A stretch of DNA of 7,252 bases from assembly GCA_031254685.1 (NCBI GenBank), contig JAIRTZ010000096.1, forward strand, positions 1 through 7,252, given 5' to 3'. This document shows positions 1-5,807 of the stretch, in pieces (positions within the stretch are counted from its first letter, which is position 1; the number at the start of each line of letters is the position of its first letter). Under the pieces are notes generated by a model. That model did no database searches. It had not been told where the DNA came from and was given only the letters and a program-made list of their open reading frames with translations. Position numbers and translations under genes: made by a program. The DNA comes from Methanomassiliicoccaceae archaeon (GTDB taxonomy: Archaea; Thermoplasmatota; Thermoplasmata; Methanomassiliicoccales; Methanomethylophilaceae).

Positions 1-579
1 GTACCTTTTCTTCAGCAGTGTCTTCAGCGAGGCGTATACCTCCGATGCCATCCTCAGGCATTCCGCGAAGGTCTGCGCGCCCGCAGGTATGATCATGAAC
101 TCCTGTATCGCAAGGTCCCCTCCCGCATGTTTTCCTCCGTTGATTATATTGAACATCGGAACGGGCAGCGTAACGCCGTCGTCGCCTATGTGCTCATATA
201 ACTGTTTATTTTCGGCGAACGCGCCTGCGTGCGCCGCCGCGAACGAGACGGCGGTTATCGCATTGCCGCCCAGATTCGATTTGTTCTCGGTCCCGTCGAG
301 TTCGATCATCGCGTTATCGATCGCCGATTGATCGGACGGGTCCATTCCGACGAGTCTTTTCGCAATGACGTTCCGAATATTGTCCACAGCTTTCGTGACG
401 CCCTTCCCGGAATATCTTTTTCCGCCGTCCCTGAGCTCGTGCGCCTCGAAGGAGCCCGTCGATGCGCCGGAGGGCGCTATCGCGGTAATTTTGTGCTTAT
501 TGATCGTTATTTCCGCTTCCACGGTGGGATTGCCTCTTGAATCGAGCACTTCCCTTGCCCAGAGCCGATCTATTCTCAT
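1..579 (-). CDS. eno: Enolase, N-terminal 193 residues (cut by window edge)
   Basis: Enolase (phosphopyruvate hydratase) interconverts 2-phosphoglycerate and phosphoenolpyruvate in cytoplasmic glycolysis and gluconeogenesis. The start is the ATG at 579-577, and the frame stays open for exactly 193 codons to the window edge, so the C-terminal half of the barrel (full length about 420 residues) is missing. Visible family signatures are REVLDSRGNPTVE near residues 9-21, the mobile catalytic loop PSGASTGSFEA at 36-46, the NGGKHAGGD segment with the catalytic-loop histidine at 151, and QEFMIIP from 159 with the conserved glutamate at 160. The segment around 103-113 reads LGGNAITAVS where most enolases have LGANAILAVS, a mild divergence away from the active site. 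The start codon overlaps the stop of the upstream receiver gene as ATGA, so translation is probably coupled and both come from one transcript. Identification is secure. Confidence 0.97.
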   Translation of the reverse strand, partial: MRIDRLWAREVLDSRGNPTVEAEITINKHKITAIAPSGASTGSFEAHELRDGGKRYSGKGVTKAVDNIRNVIAKRLVGMDPSDQSAIDNAMIELDGTENKSNLGGNAITAVSFAAAHAGAFAENKQLYEHIGDDGVTLPVPMFNIINGGKHAGGDLAIQEFMIIPAGAQTFAECLRMASEVYASLKTLLKKRY

Positions 580-1004
580 CCTATCGACCTTTCGTCATCG
601 TTCTCGGGAGCGGGCGGGCTCTTCAGACTGTCGATCAGCTCTTTCACCAGTATCTCCTTCTCTTTCCCTTCCAATGTGCTGATAACTTCCAGAATGTCCG
701 TGCTCTTGAAGGGTTTGCGTATGCACCCGTCCGCCTCTATGCTCTCCTGCGCCTCATCCCTGGTGAGCATGAATATCTTGGGAGGGCAGTCCGCGAGGTC
801 CCGGTCGACGGTGTCAAGGAATGAACGGTCATCCCCGCACAGTCCGGCGTCAAGGAATATCGCTTCGGGTTTGAACCTGAGGAGGCACTTTTCGGCATCG
901 TCGATCGAACCTACCGTTCCGGCCTTCTGACCGCTCATAGTCAATATATCGAAGAGTATCTCTTGTATCGCCAGATTGCCGTCAACGACAAGAACCCTCA
1001 TCAT
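576..1004 (-). CDS. Single-domain response regulator (receiver/CheY-like)
   Basis: A 142-residue protein made almost entirely of a two-component receiver domain (about residues 3-115) plus a short charged, Pro-rich tail and no DNA-binding or enzyme output domain. The phosphoacceptor is D52 in IFLDAG, with T81 in MLTRD and K97 in IRKPF at the usual switch positions. The N-terminal acidic pair that binds magnesium is reduced: D8 is present but the next residue is G9 instead of Asp/Glu. The first ATG is at 1004; a second ATG follows directly at 1001 and lies better spaced from the purine run GAGGGGG (1008-1014), so the true protein may be 141 residues. It sits between rpl40e and eno and shares ATGA with eno. 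No histidine kinase is visible in the window, so its input and its output partner are unknown. The receiver fold is clear; the function is not. Confidence 0.9.
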   Translation of the reverse strand: MMRVLVVDGNLAIQEILFDILTMSGQKAGTVGSIDDAEKCLLRFKPEAIFLDAGLCGDDRSFLDTVDRDLADCPPKIFMLTRDEAQESIEADGCIRKPFKSTDILEVISTLEGKEKEILVKELIDSLKSPPAPENDDERSIG

Positions 1005-1054
1005 TTACCCCCTCTGCCGGATAAGTGGCCGACAATTGCTTCAACAGGTTCAAA

Positions 1055-1063
1055 GTATATAAT
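1055..1063 (-). promoter_or_regulatory. Probable TATA box of the receiver-eno operon
   Basis: Read on the minus strand this is ATTATATAC, an archaeal TATA-like element. With start of transcription about 25 bases downstream (near 1033) it leaves a leader of roughly 28 bases that still contains the purine-rich ribosome-binding sequence before the receiver ATG. Other TATA-like words in the same gap (near 1109-1116 and 1138-1145) make the choice uncertain. Confidence 0.45.
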
Positions 1064-1125
1064 CATGACCGGAGCCAGCGTAAACTGCGGAGCGGTTCGG
1101 AACGCTGGATATATCTGGATACCCT

Positions 1126-1141
1126 GAAAATACGGAAAATA
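1126..1141 (-). terminator. T-rich stretch after L40e, possible archaeal terminator
   Basis: On the minus strand, 18 bases after the L40e stop, the sequence is TATTTTCCGTATTTTC: two T4 runs in a tandem arrangement without a strong hairpin. Archaeal polymerase commonly stops at such T-runs. This is suggestive only; readthrough into the receiver-eno operon is equally possible. Confidence 0.35.
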
Positions 1142-1158
1142 TACCGAGATCGGCACGT

Positions 1159-1308
1159 TCACGATTTCCTGCTTTCCTTCGCCTTGGCCCTGAGCTTCAT
1201 GTACCCGCATTTGCGGCACTTCAGCGCTTTGGGAGGGTTTGTGGCATAGCAGCTCATGCATACGGACTTGTTGAGGAGTCTGTTCTCTGCTTCCTTGAAA
1301 CGTGCCAT
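1159..1308 (-). CDS. rpl40e: 50S ribosomal protein L40e
   Basis: A 49-residue basic protein starting MARFKEAENRLLNKS, with the zinc-ribbon spacing C17-x2-C20-x10-C31-x2-C34, the RKCGY motif after the second pair and a Lys/Arg-rich tail. Length and sequence match archaeal L40e, a small zinc-binding protein of the large ribosomal subunit (the homologue of the ribosomal half of eukaryotic ubiquitin-L40). The ATG at 1308 is preceded by GGAG about eight bases upstream and by a good TATA box, so the gene appears to have its own promoter. Downstream, 154 bases away, lie the receiver and enolase genes. L40e near enolase is reminiscent of the archaeal cluster of ribosomal proteins, RNA polymerase subunits N/K, eno and rps2. 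A shifted frame through this region also stays open but does not resemble a protein family. Confidence 0.97.
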   Translation of the reverse strand: MARFKEAENRLLNKSVCMSCYATNPPKALKCRKCGYMKLRAKAKESRKS

Positions 1309-1341
1309 TGTCTGTCTCCGACTGCTCCCATCAAGGAAGTA

Positions 1342-1352
1342 TTATTTATATG
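1342..1352 (-). promoter_or_regulatory. TATA box of rpl40e
   Basis: Minus-strand sequence CATATAAATAA is a strong archaeal TATA box, preceded by purines (CGAA) suitable as a BRE. Placing transcription start about 26 bases downstream (near 1320) gives a leader of roughly a dozen bases carrying the GGAG ribosome-binding sequence. One arm of an inverted repeat (1346-1354 with 1373-1381) overlaps this box. Confidence 0.65.
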
Positions 1353-1381
1353 TTCGTCAAAGTCATTTTTTTAACATATAA
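1346..1381. repeat. Perfect 9-bp inverted repeat at the rpl40e promoter
   Basis: TTATATGTT at 1346-1354 is the exact reverse complement of AACATATAA at 1373-1381, separated by 18 bp that include a T7 run on the plus strand. One arm overlaps the rpl40e TATA box and the other is 10 bp beyond the stop codon of the YbhB-like gene. It could be two opposed TATA-like elements, a dimeric operator, or coincidence in AT-rich DNA. Confidence 0.5.
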
Positions 1382-1390
1382 GGACGGGGC

Positions 1391-1852
1391 TTATCTGTAA
1401 CGGCCCGTCAGCGCGGCCTTCTGTATCACATGGCCTTCCATTGCCTTGAGAAGGCCGCGCTTCCCTGTCTCGGGGGACAGGTCCAGAACGGAATCCAATA
1501 CGAAAACTGTGAACTGATATCTGTGCGACCGATTGAACGGCGGTTTTGGGCCGCGGTACCTGTTCTTTCCGTAGCCCTTCCCCTGTACCGCGCCGGGCAG
1601 ACATTCAACGAATGCGCCGTGCGGTATGCCTGCCGGTATCGTTGCAACGACGGGTATGTTCCATATCACCCAATGATTGTATATTTTTATTATCGGGACC
1701 CCGAGGTCATCCATCGTTATCGCGATCGAAACGGCACGATCGTCCGTTCCGTCCAGATTCAGTTCCGGCGACATATCATCGCCGTGGCCTGTGTGTTCCT
1801 TAGGTATCTGACCTTCGTTCCCGAAGGCCGGGCTTTTGACGGTCAGCGGCAT
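1391..1852 (-). CDS. YbhB/YbcL (Raf kinase inhibitor-like, PEBP) family protein
   Basis: A 153-residue single-domain cytoplasmic protein of the phosphatidylethanolamine-binding fold, the usual length for bacterial and archaeal YbhB. Family landmarks in order are SPAF at 7-10, GDDMSPEL at 24-31, MDDLGVP at 47-53 in place of the DDPDAP strand, HW at 60-61, YRGPKPP at 99-105, HRYQF at 110-114 and the closing HV...LTGRYR at 141-153. D48, H60 and H110 line the anion/ligand pocket in this fold. The biochemical role of prokaryotic members is not settled. The gene begins four bases after the rfcS stop, so it is probably cotranscribed with the clamp loader, though a replication role does not follow from that. 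There is no signal peptide. Confidence 0.93.
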   Translation of the reverse strand: MPLTVKSPAFGNEGQIPKEHTGHGDDMSPELNLDGTDDRAVSIAITMDDLGVPIIKIYNHWVIWNIPVVATIPAGIPHGAFVECLPGAVQGKGYGKNRYRGPKPPFNRSHRYQFTVFVLDSVLDLSPETGKRGLLKAMEGHVIQKAALTGRYR

Positions 1853-1856
1853 GCGA

Positions 1857-2816
1857 TCACTTCTTCGGCCCGCCCACCAGGACGAGATAGGCCAATAACG
1901 CCTCGAGCTGGATGCGCTCGCTGCTCCCCTCCACGATGCGGAACTCGATCTCGCCGGTGCGGTCTATGAATCGTACCTTGTCCGCGTCGGGAATGCTCAT
2001 GTCGAAGAACGACGAATGTATCTGTTTGATTATGTCCTGCCCGGAAAGCCCGTACGATATCATGATGTTGTCAAGCATATCGCGCGCGCCCACGAAATTC
2101 CCGCTGAGCGCGGTCTCCAGCATCTTCATCACTTCCTCGGGATGGGCCATCCCCGTTGTCTGGTATATCGTGTCCATATCGATCTTCTTGCCTGTAGACG
2201 CCGCCACCTGCAGCGAGTTCACCGCTCTTCTGAGATCGCCTTTCGCAACGTGCACAAGACCGTCAAGCGCCGTTTTGTCTATATTGACGTTCTCGCTTTT
2301 GATTATCTTTGATAAATATTCAAGAACGTCCGCCGAGGTCAGCGGCCTGAACCTGAACACCGCGCATCTTGACTGTATGGGGTCGATGATCTTTGACGAA
2401 TAGTTGCATGACAGTATGAAACGGCATATCTTCGAGTATTTCTCCATCGTCCGCCTCAGCGCCGCCTGTGCGTCCGTTGTCAGCGCGTCCGCTTCGTCCA
2501 TGAATATTATCTTGAACTCCGCTTTTCCCAGGGGCGACGTTCTTGCGAACTCCTTGATCTTCCCTCTCACCACGTCTATCCCGCGCTCGTCGGATGCGTT
2601 GAGCTCAATGAAATTGCCTTTCCATCCGTCGCCGAACATTTCCCTTGCGAGAGCCAGCGCGCACGTGGTCTTCCCGGTCCCCGCGGGGCCGGTGAGCAGC
2701 AGGTGCGGCATATTGCCCGCGGTGACGTACGCTTTCAGTCTTTCGGTGACGTGCTTCTGCCCGACGACCTCGCTCAGTGTCCTCGGCCTGTACCTTTCCG
2801 TCCAGATCTCGTTCAT
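1857..2816 (-). CDS. rfcS: Replication factor C small subunit
   Basis: The 319-residue AAA+ small subunit of the archaeal clamp loader, which with the large subunit loads the PCNA ring at primer-template junctions. It opens with the RFC box WTERYRPRTLSEVVGQ, then Walker A GPAGTGKT at 43-50, Walker B IFMDEAD at 104-110, sensor 1 SCNYSSKI with N138, the arginine-finger SRC motif at 149-151, sensor 2 GDLRRAVN at 193-200, and the helical collar domain to the C-terminus. Length is normal and there is no intein, which often interrupts archaeal RFC genes. The ATG at 2816 has no obvious Shine-Dalgarno sequence and the TATA box lies about 30 bases upstream, so the leader is very short. It is divergent from the NIF3-cdc6 operon and is followed at four bases by the YbhB-like gene. 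Confidence 0.98.
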   Translation of the reverse strand: MNEIWTERYRPRTLSEVVGQKHVTERLKAYVTAGNMPHLLLTGPAGTGKTTCALALAREMFGDGWKGNFIELNASDERGIDVVRGKIKEFARTSPLGKAEFKIIFMDEADALTTDAQAALRRTMEKYSKICRFILSCNYSSKIIDPIQSRCAVFRFRPLTSADVLEYLSKIIKSENVNIDKTALDGLVHVAKGDLRRAVNSLQVAASTGKKIDMDTIYQTTGMAHPEEVMKMLETALSGNFVGARDMLDNIMISYGLSGQDIIKQIHSSFFDMSIPDADKVRFIDRTGEIEFRIVEGSSERIQLEALLAYLVLVGGPKK

Positions 2817-2842
2817 GCTAACACGGACGCTATCGTAAGCCG

Positions 2843-2853
2843 TATAAAAATAG
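2843..2853 (-). promoter_or_regulatory. TATA box in the rfcS / NIF3-cdc6 divergent promoter
   Basis: Minus-strand CTATTTTTATA sits so that transcription would begin about 5 bases before the rfcS ATG (near-leaderless). Read on the plus strand the same bases give TATAAAAATAG, which could drive the opposite NIF3-cdc6 operon with a leader of about 47 bases. A second AT-rich candidate for the plus side is at 2884-2893. Confidence 0.55.
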
Positions 2854-2871
2854 ACTTCGCCTGATCGGCCG

Positions 2872-2895
2872 TGATTATGATGGACATTATTATCA
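2872..2895. repeat. Imperfect 24-bp palindrome in divergent intergenic region
   Basis: TGATTATGATGG (2872-2883) and ACATTATTATCA (2884-2895) are reverse complements at 9 of 12 positions, with no spacer. It lies 25-48 bp upstream of the NIF3-family ATG and downstream of the shared TATA-like box. It may be an operator but the match is imperfect and the DNA is AT-rich. Confidence 0.3.
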
Positions 2896-2919
2896 AGATA
2901 TCACTGCATACGGGGATGC

Positions 2920-3873
2920 ATGAAGCTTATAGAGGCTTACAGGATCGCTGTCGAAGCGGGAATAAAGAATGATCCGAGACCGAAGAAGGACATCGAACGG
3001 ATGCTGAAGGAATCCAAGGAAGCGTATGACAAACTGGACGAGGACAAAAAGGAATTCTTTGACCTCGAACGGTTATGGAACCCGTACGCGGACACCAGGA
3101 TGTCATTCGGCGACCCCGACACGAAGGTGAAGAAGATCGCGTGGGGAATTGACATCGATACCGGCGAGGTGGTGCTCGTTGACAGGCTCAATGAGCGCGG
3201 AGCGAAGATAAACGCCATAGCGGGCCATCATCCGATAGGCCTGGGAAGGAGTCCCTTCCCCGAAGTGATCAGCATGCAGTCCGATATGTATCACGCGGGC
3301 GGGATACCGATAAACATCACGGAGGCGATGATGGACAAACGCGTTGACGAAGTTCTGAGAGGCGTGATGGCCTCGAACTACAACCAATCGATCGACGCGG
3401 CCAGGCTTCTGAACATACCGATATTCTGCATACACACCCCTGCGGACAACATGGTGCAGAACTTCCTCGAAACGTTATTCAAAAAGGAGGACCCGAAGTA
3501 CATGGGCGAGATCGTCGACCTTCTGATGACGATCCCCGAATACCGTATCGCTTCGAAACAGAACTCCCCGCCGACGATCATCGCGGGGAAGAAGAAAGGG
3601 CGCTGCGGTAAGATTATGTTCAAGATGACCGGCGGGACGTCCGGTCCCAAGGAGATATACGAGAAGATGGCGATCGCAGGCGTAGGTACCGCGGTCGGCA
3701 TGCACTTCCCGGAAAGCCACGTGGAAGAGGCGAAGAAGCACAACATCAATCTGATAGTCGCGGGCCATATGTCATCGGATTCGCTGGGCATCAACCTGAT
3801 CGCCGACCTTTGGGAAAAGAAGGGCGTGGAAACGTTACCGTTCTCCGGAGTGATACGGTACAGCAGGAATTGA
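2920..3873 (+). CDS. NIF3-family (DUF34) metal-binding protein
   Basis: A 317-residue cytoplasmic protein. After a charged helical N-terminus (1-60), WGIDIDTGEVV leads to GHHPIG at 102-107, the His-His pair typical of NIF3. Further landmarks are IPIFCIHTPADN at 166-177 (H172, D176), then MHFPESHVEEA around 261-271 and IVAGHMSSDSLG at 279-290, matching the C-terminal GHxxxE strand that completes the two-metal site. Here the last acid is D287 instead of the usual Glu. NIF3 proteins form toroidal oligomers with a di-metal centre; their activity is unresolved, and annotation as GTP cyclohydrolase I type 2 applies to only a few members. The ATG at 2920 follows a weak GGGGAT. The cdc6 gene starts one base after its stop, so the two are almost certainly cotranscribed. 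I assign the family from motifs; overall similarity to typical NIF3 is moderate. Confidence 0.8.
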   Translation: MKLIEAYRIAVEAGIKNDPRPKKDIERMLKESKEAYDKLDEDKKEFFDLERLWNPYADTRMSFGDPDTKVKKIAWGIDIDTGEVVLVDRLNERGAKINAIAGHHPIGLGRSPFPEVISMQSDMYHAGGIPINITEAMMDKRVDEVLRGVMASNYNQSIDAARLLNIPIFCIHTPADNMVQNFLETLFKKEDPKYMGEIVDLLMTIPEYRIASKQNSPPTIIAGKKKGRCGKIMFKMTGGTSGPKEIYEKMAIAGVGTAVGMHFPESHVEEAKKHNINLIVAGHMSSDSLGINLIADLWEKKGVETLPFSGVIRYSRN

Positions 3874-3874
3874 G

Positions 3875-5035
3875 ATGTTCGATGAGAGACGGTCCGTCAT
3901 AATCAGGGACGGTAAGAAATTATCGTTCGATTATGTTCCTGAGAAGCTCGTGCACCGTGAGGAGCAGATGTCGACGCTCAGGATGCTGTTCAGGCCGGTC
4001 TTTGAGGACAACCGTTCCGAAACGGCATTCATAACCGGCACCGTGGGCACCGGGAAAACGGCAACGGTAAAAAGGTTCTGCGCCGACATGATGAGATACG
4101 GCATTGAGAAGGGGATACCGACGGATTACGTACTGGTGAACTGCCGTCAGCGGAACACCGAGAATGCCGTCATACTGCAGATCCTGAGGCACTACGACCC
4201 GGGGCACCCGGACCGCGGGTTCTCCGTGCCGGAGATGATGCGCACGCTCCGCGGGATAATCGATTCGAAAAGGATCAAGCTCGTGATCGTGCTTGACGAA
4301 GCTGACATTTTAATAAAAAGGAACGCCGTCGACATAATCTATCAGTTATCAAGATTCAACGAGGAGAACATGGGATCGCCCACGTCGATCTCGCTTATCC
4401 TGATATCGCAGGAATACGTGCTCGACCATTTGGATACGGCGTCGCTGTCGACGTTCAAGAGAACGAACGTGATCCGTTTCGACAGGTACAAGAGGGATGA
4501 GCTCAGAGACATTGTCAAGATACGCGCGGACGAATCGTTATTCCCGGACAGGATACGCGAGGACGCGATCGACCTGATCGCCGACATCTCGTCGGAATGG
4601 GGGGACGCACGCTTTGCGATAGACCTTTTGGACAAGTCCGCAAGAAAGGGCGAGAACAAGGAGCGCGGCGAGGTCACCGCGGAAGAGGTACGCGAAGCGA
4701 AGGCGATGATATACAGCGTCGTCACCGAAACGAAGCTGATGGACCTGGACAGGAACCAGATGATCACGCTGCTTGCCATCTCCCGTTCGATCAAGGACAT
4801 GGCGTACGTGAACATGGGCGCCGCCGAGAAGACCTACGCGGTCGTATGCGAAGAATACGGTGAAAAAGCAAGGCAGCACACGCAGTTCTGGACGTACGTG
4901 AAAGCGCTGGAAAAGATAGGATTGATCGTCACGAGCGTCAGGGGCGAGGCGGACGGCGGAAGGTCCACGTACATATCGCTTCCCGATATCCCGTCAAGAG
5001 TGCTGGCTAACAAGCTGGAAACGCTCATGGAATGA
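3875..5035 (+). CDS. cdc6: Orc1/Cdc6 family replication initiator
   Basis: A full-length 386-residue AAA+ protein with the archaeal initiator layout. It begins SVIIRDGKKLSFDYVPEKL and HREEQ, as these proteins do, followed by Walker A GTVGTGKT at 55-62, the VNCRQ strand at 88-92, Walker B IVLDEAD with D141-E142, a sensor 1 strand ILISQ ending at Q179, sensor 2 GDAR at 243-246, and a C-terminal winged helix (about 290-386, with TQFWTYVKALEKIGLI). Orc1/Cdc6 proteins bind origin recognition boxes and help load the MCM helicase. Departures from the common pattern are TV in the P-loop, where KP/RP is typical, and Gln at the sensor 1 position normally held by Asn, suggesting a divergent paralogue that may not be the main initiator. 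The start is one base after the NIF3-family stop, with AGGA placed suitably upstream. Its end overlaps the opposing Nudix fusion gene by 11 bp. Confidence 0.95.
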   Translation: MFDERRSVIIRDGKKLSFDYVPEKLVHREEQMSTLRMLFRPVFEDNRSETAFITGTVGTGKTATVKRFCADMMRYGIEKGIPTDYVLVNCRQRNTENAVILQILRHYDPGHPDRGFSVPEMMRTLRGIIDSKRIKLVIVLDEADILIKRNAVDIIYQLSRFNEENMGSPTSISLILISQEYVLDHLDTASLSTFKRTNVIRFDRYKRDELRDIVKIRADESLFPDRIREDAIDLIADISSEWGDARFAIDLLDKSARKGENKERGEVTAEEVREAKAMIYSVVTETKLMDLDRNQMITLLAISRSIKDMAYVNMGAAEKTYAVVCEEYGEKARQHTQFWTYVKALEKIGLIVTSVRGEADGGRSTYISLPDIPSRVLANKLETLME

Positions 5036-5807
5036 GCTTCGATATAAGTTCCCTGACCGCGAGCACCGTTGACGTCACCGTGTTCATCCTTTCCATCTCG
5101 TCCGGGGACACCCACAAGTGCTCAACATTCTCTTTGTTCAATTTTACGTCGGATACGTTATGAACGAACAGATACGGATGGACCTCCCAGATCACATCGT
5201 TCTCACGGACAAATATCGGTCCGAGCGACGCTGAGTGCGAAGATACGCGCAATCCCGTCTCCTCGTATATCTCGCGTTTCGCTGCGTCGTCCGTCGATTC
5301 GTTCCCTTCGACCTTCCCGGCCACCAGCGACCACACGCCGGGGAACGACGATGCGCTGTCGGGACGTCTGAGCATCAGGATCTTCCCGTCAACGTACACA
5401 ACTGAAGATACGCATCTCACGGGTCTGACGTTGTGTATCTCTATCGTCCCGTCATTTCCGTCAACGGTGACGTCGTCGCCGTTCCGCAGGAGGCCGACGT
5501 CAACGGAGTCGACCATCGGTATCGACGAAATGACGGCGCCGGTGGCGACTATTGTTTCCGCTGTGCTGTTTATGACCGCGGCCGGCTGTTTGCCGTGAAC
5601 TTTAAGGTCATACATCGTGAATGAACCTACGGTACTGCCCTTGCCCATCGGGAACACGAGTATCCGATCGCTGACATTCCCGCCGTCCTCCACTCTTAAT
5701 TCCCCCGTTGCGCCGTCAACGCCGCCGAGGAAGCTGAACGCGCCCTTCAGTCTGAGGACCGTGCCGCGTGCTTTTCCCTTTGATATGGACCTTCCGCGGA
5801 CGATCAT
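5025..5807 (-). CDS. Phosphomevalonate dehydratase small subunit (AcnX swivel, DUF126) fused to a Nudix hydrolase
   Basis: A 260-residue two-domain protein. Residues 1-124 are the aconitase X swivel domain: PMGKGSTVGSFTMYDL (53-68) carries the conserved serine loop, followed by PAAVIN and ETIVATGAVISSIPMVD. This subunit completes the active site of mevalonate-5-phosphate dehydratase in the archaeal mevalonate pathway. Residues about 130-260 form a Nudix domain with an intact box: G164, E170, then REIYEETGL from R178, giving Gx5Ex7REUxEExGU, preceded by ILMLRRPDSASSFPGVWSLV and followed by WEVHPYLFV. The swivel subunit is normally free-standing at about 130 residues, so the Nudix part is an extra domain joined with almost no linker. 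The ATG at 5807 overlaps the large-subunit TGA; the frame is open further upstream, but there it only shadows the large subunit. A perfect Nudix box argues for a pyrophosphohydrolase instead of type 1 IPP isomerase, which has a degenerate box. The substrate is unknown. Confidence 0.9.
   Translation of the reverse strand: MIVRGRSISKGKARGTVLRLKGAFSFLGGVDGATGELRVEDGGNVSDRILVFPMGKGSTVGSFTMYDLKVHGKQPAAVINSTAETIVATGAVISSIPMVDSVDVGLLRNGDDVTVDGNDGTIEIHNVRPVRCVSSVVYVDGKILMLRRPDSASSFPGVWSLVAGKVEGNESTDDAAKREIYEETGLRVSSHSASLGPIFVRENDVIWEVHPYLFVHNVSDVKLNKENVEHLWVSPDEMERMNTVTSTVLAVRELISKLIP

Noticed and set aside
1021..1110. Possible tRNA, because of a GGTTCAAA T-loop-like sequence near 1048
   Set aside because: No acceptor stem, D-arm or anticodon arm can be folded around it.
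1001..1261. 86-codon minus-strand frame that ends at the receiver start with ATGA-like overlap
   Set aside because: Its first third is the L40e gene read out of frame and the rest covers the promoter gap; the residues fit no family.
1430..1969. 179-codon plus-strand frame opposite the YbhB-like and rfcS genes
   Set aside because: It is antisense to two clear genes and very rich in Arg, Pro and Cys, as expected for a shadow frame.
2817..2919. Replication origin beside cdc6
   Set aside because: The gap is AT-rich but only 103 bp, and I find no repeated origin-recognition-box-like sequence or G-string in it.
5025..5420. Nudix part as type 1 IPP isomerase
   Set aside because: The Nudix box is fully canonical, while type 1 isomerases have a degenerate box and a conserved Cys motif that is not seen here.
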